Made by a program: the position numbers and the translations under genes | Assembly: GCA_013791775.1 (NCBI GenBank) | Contig: VMTE01000020.1 | Location: 1-40,077 of the forward strand | DNA from: Hyphomonas sp. | Lineage (GTDB): Bacteria > Pseudomonadota > Alphaproteobacteria > Caulobacterales > Hyphomonadaceae | Direction: 5' to 3' | DNA: 40,077 nt | The notes under the pieces: generated by a model | Databases searched by the model: none | What the model was told of the DNA's origin: nothing | Seen by the model: only the letters and a program-made list of their open reading frames with translations | Shown here: in pieces, positions 6,872 to 15,373 of the stretch | Position numbering within the stretch: the stretch's first letter is position 1 | Layout: each line of letters opens with the position of its first letter

Positions 6872-6936
6872 TTGCCGGACATGCCTGACAATTTGACGTA
6901 CGCGGCCTTAGGGCTTTGACGCGACGATGAAGCCCC

Positions 6937-8220
6937 CTATTCGCCCGCGCGTTTGAACCTGATACCTGAATACGCGCGCGCGCCGTCACGTCGAACCGCC
7001 GCCACGCCTGAATGTCCGTATGCCGATATGATCTCGCGCCCAAACCACTCGCGAGAGAGCGACCGTCTGACACCCTCGCTGTCACACCAGCTATTGAAGT
7101 GCTGAAACAAGAGGTCTTTGGGCACCGTCGCGTCAGCCTCAAGCGTGCAAGCATCCTGCACAAAAGCTCGTACCACATTCGAAAGTCGGTCCATGCTCAT
7201 AACCAAGTCATTCGAACTGGCCGGTTGGGCGATCTCGCCCGCGACGCTGAGTTTACGCCAGCCTTCTATGGCCCAGTTCAAAATACCTGGCAGCTCTGCC
7301 CGAACGGCCTGATCCAGTCCCCTATTCTCGCGTCCGACAAAACTCTTGCGCATGTTCAGCACTCGGTACCGGGCAATCAGTGCCGAAGAGGAGTCGTGAA
7401 AGGTTGGGGGTTCGTTCCCCATGATGACGATCACGCAACCGAGGCGCCCTTGCCAGTCTTCCATGAACTTTCTTTGGACGCTCACATGGTCTTCGCCGCT
7501 GATCCTGAGAAGCGTTTCAGTAATCCGGGATTTCGGCGAGCGCTTGTCCAAGCGCGCGTCGCTGATAAGCGCAAGGCGCTTTCCGATAAGCGGCTGCAAG
7601 CCGAAAGATTCGCCGAACGAATCGAGCGTCGGCGCAGCCCAGTTTCCAGCGCCGATCAACTCGACCAATGCGCGCCCTATGGTGCCCTTCCCGCTTCGCG
7701 GCGGGCCCACGATCACCGGAATGACCTGAAGGTCGGTTCGCGGACTGATCAGATAGCCGAAGATGAGTTGCAGCGTCTCGCGGCAGTCTGCTTCGTCCGG
7801 CCATATACCGTGAAGGAATTCCAACCAGCGCGGCGCAGTCGCCGACGCGTCGAAATCAAAGGGCAGCGCGGTAACTGAAAACACGCGGGCGTCGTGTGCG
7901 TATAGTTGGGACGTCGTGAGGTCGAGGATTCCGTTTCGAAGCACAATAAGGTTCGCCGGGTCCAGGGCCACCGGCTCTAAGAGTGACGGCGGTGCGAACG
8001 AGAGCCGGTCGACAAATACGCGCGACTTCAAGGCGTCAATAAATCTGTCGACCTTCGATTTTGTATTTGCCGATGATCGAAGGTACACGTCAGCCCGCAT
8101 GGCTTCCATATCGACGGCCCGATAGACGCCGCCTTCGTAGCTGTAGAAATCGCCATTCCATCTGACCAGCCGCCCGCCGCGCCGCGCAAGGTAGCCGTCA
8201 ACGTCTTCGAAGGCTGTCAT
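6937..8220 (-). CDS. P4/D5-like superfamily 3 replicative helicase
   Basis: The 427-residue protein belongs to the phage/plasmid primase-helicase group. A D5_N-like region (about 1-160) precedes an SF3 ATPase with Walker A GPPRSGKGT (172-180), Walker B LALISD (216-221) and the sensor-type motif C IMGNEPP (266-272). A winged-helix-like DNA-binding tail follows from about residue 340. No N-terminal primase (TOPRIM or AEP) domain is present, so priming must come from elsewhere. In P4-like satellites and plasmids this protein drives replication of the excised circle. Its start overlaps the preceding gene by ATGA, placing it last in the alpA operon. Confidence 0.88.
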   Translation of the reverse strand: MTAFEDVDGYLARRGGRLVRWNGDFYSYEGGVYRAVDMEAMRADVYLRSSANTKSKVDRFIDALKSRVFVDRLSFAPPSLLEPVALDPANLIVLRNGILDLTTSQLYAHDARVFSVTALPFDFDASATAPRWLEFLHGIWPDEADCRETLQLIFGYLISPRTDLQVIPVIVGPPRSGKGTIGRALVELIGAGNWAAPTLDSFGESFGLQPLIGKRLALISDARLDKRSPKSRITETLLRISGEDHVSVQRKFMEDWQGRLGCVIVIMGNEPPTFHDSSSALIARYRVLNMRKSFVGRENRGLDQAVRAELPGILNWAIEGWRKLSVAGEIAQPASSNDLVMSMDRLSNVVRAFVQDACTLEADATVPKDLLFQHFNSWCDSEGVRRSLSREWFGREIISAYGHSGVAAVRRDGARAYSGIRFKRAGE

Positions 8221-8555
8221 GACGGCACGGAGAGTCCGCGCTTGCGGAGTTCGTCGCGCACAGCATCAATGTCTCGTAACTCTTGCAACAACTGCGCAGC
8301 ACGTTGATTGACCGTCTTGTGGTAGCCGTCGCTCGCATCATCTTCACGTTCCGCCGACTTGAATAGCTCCAGAAATTCCGGTTCGGGCAATTGCCGAACA
8401 AACTTCAACGCGGCTTGAACCTCGCGTTCAACATGGGGAACGTTGCCCGCGCTCCACGATTCGAATCGGCGCAGCATTTCGGTGTTGATATTCGTAAGGT
8501 CGCGGTTCCAGAGGCCCCCTTTCACCGTAAGAAGCGTATTTGCATCGATAAACAT
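8217..8555 (-). CDS. Hypothetical protein, 112 aa, in replication operon
   Basis: No family is recognised. The protein is soluble and mostly helical, with charged Glu/Arg-rich stretches (PEPEFLELFKSAERE, then LLQELRDIDAVRDELRKR) at residues about 55-108. Its stop overlaps the helicase start by four bases (ATGA), and its own start lies one base after the preceding stop (TGA-C-ATG). It is therefore translated as part of the replication unit. A helicase accessory or loader role is possible from position alone. Confidence 0.7.
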   Translation of the reverse strand: MFIDANTLLTVKGGLWNRDLTNINTEMLRRFESWSAGNVPHVEREVQAALKFVRQLPEPEFLELFKSAEREDDASDGYHKTVNQRAAQLLQELRDIDAVRDELRKRGLSVPS

Positions 8556-8556
8556 G

Positions 8557-8907
8557 TCAGTTCACCCTTCCAGCGGCCCGCCGCTGCTGTTCGGCTTGGA
8601 ACGCTTGAAGCATGCTGGTCGAGTTGAGTGTCATTGCCGCCTCTTCGTCGACTGAAAGCGCGCCGCCGCTGCTTTCACGTAACCACGCATCTTGAACGAT
8701 TGACCGATGTTCAGACGATACCAGCTTCGAAGCCCGCTCAAGGGCCGCGCGTGCATCGGGAAATCGGTTCAAGCGTCCAAGCCGGTTATGCACGTCGGCT
8801 GCGACGCATATCAACGTGGCTTCCAAGTCGGAGTTCGGGATTTCGGCGAGTGACTCGCCGGATTGAATTCTGTTGATTGTCTCGACGTACAAGTGCGCGA
8901 TATTCAT
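8557..8907 (-). CDS. Hypothetical protein, 116 aa, in replication operon
   Basis: The product begins MNIAHLYVETI and is a helical, soluble protein with no recognised domain. I chose the ATG at 8905-8907 because it overlaps the alpA stop by four bases (ATGA), the coupling seen along this operon; the longer frame back to 8967 would run through alpA. The C-terminus is Gln/Arg-rich (FQAEQQRRAAGR). Function unknown; its place between alpA and the helicase suggests element replication or regulation. Confidence 0.7.
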   Translation of the reverse strand: MNIAHLYVETINRIQSGESLAEIPNSDLEATLICVAADVHNRLGRLNRFPDARAALERASKLVSSEHRSIVQDAWLRESSGGALSVDEEAAMTLNSTSMLQAFQAEQQRRAAGRVN

Positions 8908-9110
8908 CGATTGTGCTCTTTGTGCTGACTGATTGCATCGCGCTCGGACACCCGACCCGCGATCCACGCTTCAATCTCGCTCTTGAGGTAGCCAATGCGA
9001 CGCACACCGAGCTTCACCGGGTGGGGAAACTGACCGCGTTGACGGCGGCGCCATAGTTCTTGGCGGGAAAGGCCAACGACTCTGGTAACTTCGGTTTGGG
9101 TCAAAAGCAT
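8904..9110 (-). CDS. AlpA-like MerR/HTH regulator or excisionase
   Basis: The 68-residue protein carries the AlpA pattern: an N-terminal helix-turn-helix (TEVTRVVGLSRQELWRRR, residues 6-23), then a wing with FPHPVKLG and IGYLKSEIEAWI. AlpA family proteins in P4-like and CP4-57-like elements control integrase expression or act as excision factors. I chose the ATG at 9108-9110, which has GGAG seven bases upstream. It heads the four-gene unit alpA-orf116-orf112-helicase, so it may be the switch between the quiescent and replicating states. Confidence 0.88.
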   Translation of the reverse strand: MLLTQTEVTRVVGLSRQELWRRRQRGQFPHPVKLGVRRIGYLKSEIEAWIAGRVSERDAISQHKEHNR

Positions 9111-9199
9111 TGTGCGGCTCCACGAGACAGCGTGAGCACTCAACTTGATGCGTAGGCTGACCTTCGTAAACGCAAAGGATTTAGCGTGACGCGGTAAGT

Positions 9200-9652
9200 C
9201 TAATTTTTCTTCGACAGCTCTTTTAGAGCAGCGGCGGTTTCTTCATGTTTCGGGCCGCTCAATAGACGCTCCAATCCGCGAACAATGTAGGCCTTGGCTT
9301 CAGTTTGATTTGCAAGCTTAGTTGCTTCCCGAAGTTTGTAGCTGCGCTTTAGATTGCCCGTTTGAGAAAGGTAAACTTCTGCGGCGGCTACGCACCGGTC
9401 ATCGGTCCATTCTCGCGCTTTCTGACTGAGCTGATTCATGCTCTTGGCCGCTTCGGCCCGGTCGGCGTTAGCAATAGCTGCTTCCAGCTCGGCTGTGCGA
9501 GCGGCCAAATCCCATTCACTCATTCCAGGTGCGGACGTCAGACGACTAGCGTATCGCTTAAACCATACTCGCGCCAATTGCGCCTCATACGCCCGATTGG
9601 CGGGGTCAAGAGCGATCTGAATCTTGCCAGCGTCGTCTAACCAAGCTTGCAT
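9200..9652 (-). CDS. Hypothetical protein, 150 aa, between integrase and alpA
   Basis: This is a mostly alpha-helical, charged, soluble protein with no recognised family. Repeating Ala/Glu/Lys patterns (TAELEAAIANADRAEAAKS) suggest a helical bundle or coiled coil in the middle. I chose ATG 9650-9652, with AGAGG eight bases upstream; a TTG at 9691 would add 13 residues but lacks a Shine-Dalgarno sequence. It is transcribed with the integrase on the same strand, with 50-90 bp gaps on each side. Confidence 0.65.
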   Translation of the reverse strand: MQAWLDDAGKIQIALDPANRAYEAQLARVWFKRYASRLTSAPGMSEWDLAARTAELEAAIANADRAEAAKSMNQLSQKAREWTDDRCVAAAEVYLSQTGNLKRSYKLREATKLANQTEAKAYIVRGLERLLSGPKHEETAAALKELSKKN

Positions 9653-9703
9653 TGCAGGAGCCTCTAGTGGGTTAATTCTCCCCTCTCGCAAGAATTGTGC
9701 CGA

Positions 9704-10942
9704 TCAGGGACTTTCGTCCATGATCCGTCCCAAGGCTGCTGACCACATCTCCAGTGCTGCCCTTTTTTCCTTTCCATAATCGAACCGGTTATAAATTGCC
9801 GCGACCCCCGAAATGCGTCCGCTGGAATGGTTTAACACCGCTTCCACGACATGCGGCGGCACGCCCTCGCGCGCCATGCCCGTCGCCGCAGTTCGCCTCA
9901 AATCATGAATTGTCCAATTCGGTAGTTCGGCGAGTTGAGATGATTTTCGAAGGTGTTCCAGCATAAGCGCATCTAGACGACGCTTGATCCGCGTGAAGCC
10001 CGAAGCCGTCCCTATGCCGCCGCGATCTGCCGGGAAAAGGAAATTGCTCTTTCCCTTCGAGGAAAGAGTTGAAACTATTTCATGGGCGCGCCGCGAGAGG
10101 GGAACATGGTGCGAGCGGCTGTTCTTCACGCGCTCCTTAGGTAGCGTCCAAGCGCGCTCTTGCAGGTCGATCTCAGACCATACAGCCCCGGCCACTTCAC
10201 CGCGCCGTTGACCAGTCAAGATGAGTAGCTCGAACATCGAAGCCCACGGGTCGCCAAGTTCATGTAGAACCGCGAAGAAAGCTCGAATTTCCTGATCACT
10301 GAGAACACGGTCGCGCGAATTGATTGGAGCGGCGCAGCGAATTCCGTCTGCAGGCGACGCCGCTAAAACGCCCTGCTCCACGGTCCAGCGAAAGAACTTC
10401 TGGACGCAAGCCATCGTTCGCCGGTGCTTGCCTTCTAGCACTCTGATCAAGTCGCGACGCGTTACGTCTCTGATCAAGTATGGTCCCAGCGGCCTTACCA
10501 AGGCTTGGTTCAATGAGTGTTCGGCAGCTTTCCAGGTACGGTTTCTCGGCTTTTGCCAATTCTCGATATACCTAGCGGCCAGCGCGCGAACGGTTTCAGC
10601 CTGGTCAATTTTCGCTCTTTGCTTCTGACCCGCCAGGTCGATCCCCTGTGCGGCTTTAGACACCGTATCGCTTGCTGCGAGGCGCGCATCCTTGAGCGTG
10701 ATGGCTGGGTACTTGCCTAGCGTGAGCTTTCGCTGCCGCCCTGAAACACGATATCGGACAGCCCACGATTTCGCGCCGGTGGGAAAGACGACAAGGCGCA
10801 GCGGCGACCTGCCATCACTGATTTCGTAACGCTGAGCCCTTGGTTTGGCCGCGTCGATTTCAGCGGCTGTTAGCCGCCTGATTCCACCGCTTCGATATTC
10901 CGCGTCCGCCAACAGAAAGCCCTTTGCTTTGGCTCGGGTCAC
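9704..10942 (-). CDS. int: P4-type tyrosine site-specific integrase
   Basis: The 412-residue protein has an N-terminal arm-DNA-binding DUF4102-like domain (about 15-105: SPLRLVVFPTGAKSWAVRYR, KLTLGKYPAITLKDAR), a core-binding domain (about 115-205) and a catalytic domain. The active-site residues are R246 (TGQRRGEV), K273, H346-x-x-R349 (HDLRR), H372 (LNHS) and the nucleophile Y384 (AAIYNRF). It would integrate and excise the element at the tRNA-Thr 3' end. The only plausible start is GTG 10942, which has no strong Shine-Dalgarno sequence. The gene lies beside attR, at the end farthest from the intact tRNA, and reads into the element. Confidence 0.95.
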   Translation of the reverse strand: MTRAKAKGFLLADAEYRSGGIRRLTAAEIDAAKPRAQRYEISDGRSPLRLVVFPTGAKSWAVRYRVSGRQRKLTLGKYPAITLKDARLAASDTVSKAAQGIDLAGQKQRAKIDQAETVRALAARYIENWQKPRNRTWKAAEHSLNQALVRPLGPYLIRDVTRRDLIRVLEGKHRRTMACVQKFFRWTVEQGVLAASPADGIRCAAPINSRDRVLSDQEIRAFFAVLHELGDPWASMFELLILTGQRRGEVAGAVWSEIDLQERAWTLPKERVKNSRSHHVPLSRRAHEIVSTLSSKGKSNFLFPADRGGIGTASGFTRIKRRLDALMLEHLRKSSQLAELPNWTIHDLRRTAATGMAREGVPPHVVEAVLNHSSGRISGVAAIYNRFDYGKEKRAALEMWSAALGRIMDESP

Positions 10943-10945
10943 ACG

Positions 10946-10953
10946 GGGGTAAC
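10946..10953 (+). repeat. GGGGTAAC motif near attR
   Basis: The third copy of the 8-bp motif that is tandemly repeated at 1126-1133 and 1138-1145 near attL. Here it lies immediately upstream of the integrase start codon, so a protein bound there could affect both recombination and int transcription. This is positional inference. Confidence 0.35.
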
Positions 10954-11063
10954 AAAAAACTGCTGACTGCCTGAGATAACCCGCAACCGACCGAGACCGT
11001 ACAGCACTGTATTATTTAGCTTTATACATCATTCGGCCCATCAAATACAGACGTAAAATCCCT

Positions 11064-11108
11064 TTGGTAATGATGAGGTCGACAGTTCAATTCTGTCAGG
11101 TGGCACCA
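11064..11108 (+). repeat. attR: 45-bp copy of the tRNA-Thr 3' part
   Basis: Identical to 1016-1060, but without the 5' half of the tRNA, so it is not a gene. To its right host DNA resumes, with the end of glpK 41 bp away. It marks the right boundary of the integrated element. Confidence 0.95.
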
Positions 11109-11148
11109 TCCGGCTCCGGTCCGGCCCCGCACGTTCTGGCGCCCGGCC

Positions 11149-12627
<1,479 letters not shown>

Positions 12628-12631
12628 GGGG

Positions 12632-12997
12632 TCAGGCTTTCATCTGGGCGGGGTCGTAGAAAAACGTCTCGGACTCAATCCGGTCTCCGCGCCAGGTTTG
12701 CCAGGCGACTTCTTCCAGAACCCGCTCACCGCCGCCTTTCGGATAAAAGGTAAAGCGCCAGCGAATGACGACGGTATCGCCTGACACGAGGGGTTCTGCC
12801 AGCAGCTGCGTCTCGACGCGCATCATGCGGTCGAGCGTCGCCTGTTCCTGGGCGACAAGTGTGTCTCGTCCCCGCCGGGGCGGAGCCTGGTTCTCCTGCA
12901 TCGAGGCGTCCGGCGTGTACCAGTCGCAGATCGCGCCGGCATGATCGCCGCTGAGCACCTGCGCCGTGAAGCGCTGGACCGTTTCTATTGCAGGCAT
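12632..12997 (-). CDS. NTF2-like (SnoaL-type) protein
   Basis: The 121-residue protein shows the cone-shaped NTF2-like pattern: an N-terminal helix with IETVQRFTAQVLSGD, then a DWYTPDASMQENQAP segment, and beta strands ending in GDRIESETFFYDP. These are typical of SnoaL-like polyketide cyclase or ketosteroid-isomerase-like proteins. It has no signal peptide. It lies four bases upstream of glpK on the same strand. Its substrate is unknown, and many such proteins have no assigned reaction. Confidence 0.75.
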   Translation of the reverse strand: MPAIETVQRFTAQVLSGDHAGAICDWYTPDASMQENQAPPRRGRDTLVAQEQATLDRMMRVETQLLAEPLVSGDTVVIRWRFTFYPKGGGERVLEEVAWQTWRGDRIESETFFYDPAQMKA

Positions 12998-13042
12998 GCC
13001 GCCTCCCGTTTCCGGGAATTCCTAGCACGCTTCAGGAAAGGC

Positions 13043-13510
13043 TCAACGCACCTCGCGCCGGTTTCCCCTGTCCCCAAACCACCAGAGCGTTGCCGCCGTG
13101 GCGGCGAAGGTGGCCGTTTCCACGATGCTGGCTTTCGCGTCTGCCGCCGCGTTGAAATAGACCAGCGACATGATCAGCCACAGCAGCAGCGTCAGGAGCG
13201 GACGGGTCAGCGCCCGCACCGCATTCACCCATCTGTAGCTGCTTTCAATCGAGGCTTCCGCCTCCATCGACGCCGCGAGCCCCCGCCAGGCTCCCGCCGT
13301 CTCTGCCAGATGCGCCTGCCCCTCCGCCGCCGAGGCTTGTGCGCGCATCTGAAGTTCAGCCAACGCCGTTTCGTGCATCCAGCGCGCCCGCTCTTGCGCG
13401 TTTTCCTGCCGGCGTTCCACTACCCCCGCGATCCGCCCGATCACGGTGCCCGCCAGGCCGAACACGCCGCCCCCCGCAGCGCTCGCCGCCAATCCGATTA
13501 TATCTGCCAT
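13043..13510 (-). CDS. Three-TM holin of the gene-transfer-agent release type
   Basis: The 155-residue protein has a hydrophobic, Gly/Ala-rich N-terminal helix (1-29), a charged amphipathic middle (30-90) and two clear membrane segments (about 101-119 and 129-146). The stretch VNAVRALTRPLLTLLLWL and the ending TLWWFGDRG match what I know of the GTA_holin_3TM family. Holins make the inner-membrane lesion that lets an endolysin reach the wall. Its start overlaps the M15 peptidase stop by 13 nt, so the pair forms a lysis cassette. The family call is from pattern memory, not a search. Confidence 0.7.
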   Translation of the reverse strand: MADIIGLAASAAGGGVFGLAGTVIGRIAGVVERRQENAQERARWMHETALAELQMRAQASAAEGQAHLAETAGAWRGLAASMEAEASIESSYRWVNAVRALTRPLLTLLLWLIMSLVYFNAAADAKASIVETATFAATAATLWWFGDRGNRREVR

Positions 13511-13887
13511 GACGCGTCCGCCCCCTTGTAGGTCCAGGTGGCGGGAGACATCCGCCGGTCGAGGTGAATGAATGTCCGCCCACGGCCTATGCCGGTGAAC
13601 CCGCTGTCGATGGCCGCGTTGAGAAAGGCGTGCCGGTCGTGACCGGACAGTGAAATGTCGGCGGCGATGCGCCGGTGGCGCGATTCCGGCGCGCCGCCCA
13701 CGAGGACATTGCGCACCCCGCAGCGATGCCCGGAATTGATCTTCAGGGGCCGGCCCACCCGTCCGCGCAACGCTTCGAGCGCATCGATGAATTTCGGATC
13801 GTGCCAGTATTCACCCCGGCACCCGCGCGAGCGGCACTTGCAGGCCAGCTCCACGGGATGGAAATGCGGCCAGGCCCAACCGGCCAT
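13498..13887 (-). CDS. Peptidase M15-type D-Ala-D-Ala carboxypeptidase/endolysin
   Basis: The 129-residue zinc peptidase has NSGHRC (residues 51-56), SRHRRIAADI with H71 and D77, and FIHLD with H108, the H..D..H ligand set of family M15. The N-terminal CKCRSRGCRGEYW may bind a structural metal. There is no signal peptide, as is usual for a holin-dependent phage-type endolysin. I chose the ATG at 13885-13887, with AAGGA seven bases upstream, over the ATG at 13917. It is followed by an overlapping holin-like gene. It would cleave peptide cross-links in peptidoglycan. Confidence 0.82.
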   Translation of the reverse strand: MAGWAWPHFHPVELACKCRSRGCRGEYWHDPKFIDALEALRGRVGRPLKINSGHRCGVRNVLVGGAPESRHRRIAADISLSGHDRHAFLNAAIDSGFTGIGRGRTFIHLDRRMSPATWTYKGADASWQI

Positions 13888-14084
13888 CGAAAAGTCCTTG
13901 TACGAAGCAATCAGCATCCGGTGAGTATGCGCCCGGTCCGGATCCAGCCGGATTCGCAGCGCGCGGAAAAATGGCTGATCTCGGTTGCCGGAACCGTTGC
14001 GGCGTACGCAAGTGGCTCAATTTGTTGTAAAAAATACAAGGCACTTCAGCGAAAGAAAATTTCGGGCTGGCGGCGAAACCGCTC

Positions 14085-14122
14085 AAAACTGTTGCGCAAG
14101 CAGAAACTTGCGCGACAGTTTT
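14085..14122. terminator. Long hairpin with A/T ends, likely bidirectional terminator
   Basis: AAAACTGTTGCGCAAG (14085-14100) pairs with CTTGCGCGACAGTTTT (14107-14122) through a 6-nt loop, with one G-U wobble. The stem ends in AAAA/TTTT, giving a short T-run in both directions. It could end the leftward nitronate monooxygenase transcript, whose stop is 236 bp away. Confidence 0.6.
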
Positions 14123-14295
14123 CGGGATGTGACGGAACTTTTCAGCATCGCCACGCTCTCTCCCTGCCGCTCATCCCGGCGGATGCCGGGACCCAGACTT
14201 GCGCGCCGCAGCAAGGCAAATGCTCTGGACCCCGTCTGTCGACAGAGTGAGCGACGCGGAGAGATTGTGTGGGAACGGAAGGGTCGCGAGATGGG

Positions 14296-14323
14296 CCCTC
14301 TGATGGCCTTCGGCCATCGAGGG
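14296..14323. repeat. GATGGCC-ttc-GGCCATC hairpin, probable dispersed repeat end
   Basis: CCCTC-T-GATGGCC (14296-14308) pairs with GGCCATC-GAGGG (14312-14323), with a single bulged T and a 3-nt loop. It sits 36 bp after the nitronate monooxygenase stop and could also act in transcription termination. Confidence 0.5.
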
Positions 14324-14358
14324 TAACGATGTTGAGAGCGCGGGAAAGCGGTGACAGC

Positions 14359-15354
14359 TTACGCCGTCACTGTCTGCTTCCGCACGAAGCCGAGGCCCTT
14401 GGCGAGCGCGGCGCGGGCGTCGTCATACTCGCGCACGAGCTGGTCCACGAACACCTGAACCGGCATCCGCGACTTGATGGCGCCGATGCCCTGCCCGCAG
14501 CCCCAGATGTCTTTCCAGGCCTTGGCTTCGGTGTTGCCGCCGGAGCCGAAGTTCATTTTCGAAGGATCGCTTTCCGGCAGGTTGTCGGGGTCAAGGCCGG
14601 CGGCGATGATCGACGGCTTCAGGTAGTTGCCGTGCACGCCTGTGAAGAGGTTGGTATAGACGATGTCCTCGGCGCCGTATTTGGCGATGGCATCCTTGTA
14701 GCCATCCGGCGCGTTGGCCTCGTCGCACGAGATGAAGGCCGAGCCGATATAGCCGAGGTCAGCACCCATCGCGAGGGCGGCAGCGACCGCACCGCCATTG
14801 GCGATGGAGCCGGAGAGTGCCAGCGGGCCGTCGAAGAATTCGCGGATCTCCTGGACCAGCGCGAAGGGCGACAGCACGCCGGCATGACCGCCCGCGCCGG
14901 TGCACACCGCAATCAGGCCGTCGGCGCCCTTCTCGAGCGCCTTCCTGGCAAACCAGGTGTCGATCACGTCATGCAGCACGATGCCGCCATAGGAATGAAT
15001 GGCGTCGTTCACATCCTGGCGCGCGCCGAGCGAGGTGATGATGATCGGCACCTTGAACTTCACGCAGGCCTCGATGTCGTGGTCGAGGCGGTTGTTGGTC
15101 TTGTGGACGATCTGGTTGACCGCGAAGGGCGCGGCCGGGCGATCCGGGTTCTGCCGATTGTACTCGTCGAGTTCGGTGGTGATCCGCTCCAGCCATTCAT
15201 GCAGCACCGGACCTGGCCGCGCGTTGAGCGCCGGGAAGCTGCCAACCACACCGGCCTTGCATTGAGCGATAACAAGATCGGGCGTGGAGATCAGGAACAA
15301 CGGCGAGGCGATCACCGGAATGCGCAGGTTCTGCAGGATGGGCGGCAGGGCCAT
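14359..15354 (-). CDS. Nitronate monooxygenase / 2-nitropropane dioxygenase family flavoprotein
   Basis: This 331-residue TIM-barrel FMN enzyme is of the NMO/2-NPD family. It shows the start LRIPVIASPLFLISTPDL, ADGLIAVCTGAGGHAG (FMN phosphate loop, about 163-178), ALSGSIANGGAVAAALAMGAD (about 198-218) and IGSAFISCDEA. The family oxidises nitroalkanes or propionate-3-nitronate using O2, though many members have other roles, and the substrate here is not known. The start at 15352-15354 lies just inside a candidate operator at 15374-15388. It is separate from the SDR/CMD pair but on the same strand. Confidence 0.85.
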   Translation of the reverse strand: MALPPILQNLRIPVIASPLFLISTPDLVIAQCKAGVVGSFPALNARPGPVLHEWLERITTELDEYNRQNPDRPAAPFAVNQIVHKTNNRLDHDIEACVKFKVPIIITSLGARQDVNDAIHSYGGIVLHDVIDTWFARKALEKGADGLIAVCTGAGGHAGVLSPFALVQEIREFFDGPLALSGSIANGGAVAAALAMGADLGYIGSAFISCDEANAPDGYKDAIAKYGAEDIVYTNLFTGVHGNYLKPSIIAAGLDPDNLPESDPSKMNFGSGGNTEAKAWKDIWGCGQGIGAIKSRMPVQVFVDQLVREYDDARAALAKGLGFVRKQTVTA

Positions 15355-15373
15355 GATCTTACCTCATGTCAAA

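Larger units (their letters stand above)
1016..11108. mobile_element. 10-kb integrated element in tRNA-Thr carrying a capsid gene and CBASS
   Basis: A perfect 45-bp direct repeat (1016-1060 and 11064-11108) brackets a lower-GC segment holding a tyrosine integrase, an AlpA-like regulator, an SF3 helicase, an HK97 capsid protein, a trypsin-like protease and a three-gene CBASS operon. Repeat spacing is 10,048 bp, which would be the size of the excised circle. The chromosomal genes that abut the repeats (tRNA-Thr on the left, glpK on the right) have the high GC of the host. The gene set matches P4-like phage satellites and capsid-encoding phage-inducible islands in outline, but no portal or terminase is seen. 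Satellite identity is inference; integration into tRNA-Thr is directly visible. Confidence 0.93.
13888..14358. other. 470-bp gene-free region rich in palindromes and a likely dispersed repeat
   Basis: No credible gene is present; the short ORFs across it run through inverted repeats. It holds a 16-bp-stem hairpin (14085-14122), a TCCCGGC/GCCGGGA dyad near 14175-14192 and a 12-bp-stem hairpin (14296-14323). The segment with CTCATCCCGGCGGATGCCGG and GACCCCGTCTGTCGACAG resembles the intergenic palindromic repeats often scattered in alphaproteobacterial genomes. The promoter of the M15/holin pair should lie at its left end. Confidence 0.6.

Noticed and set aside
6674-6919. 81-codon rightward ORF after the trypsin-like protease
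   Set aside because: It begins inside the protease gene in another frame, has low-complexity Ser/Arg content and runs across the AT-rich inverted repeat. No ribosome binding site.
7012-7878. 288-codon rightward ORF inside the helicase gene
   Set aside because: It is antisense to the SF3 helicase, whose Walker motifs establish the coding strand.
11064-11108. Second tRNA-Thr gene
   Set aside because: Only the anticodon loop to CCA is present. The acceptor 5' strand and D-arm are missing, so it is the attR copy.
13985-14326. ORFs across the 13.9-14.3 kb gap
   Set aside because: They run through several hairpins and repeat-like DNA and show no protein-like pattern.
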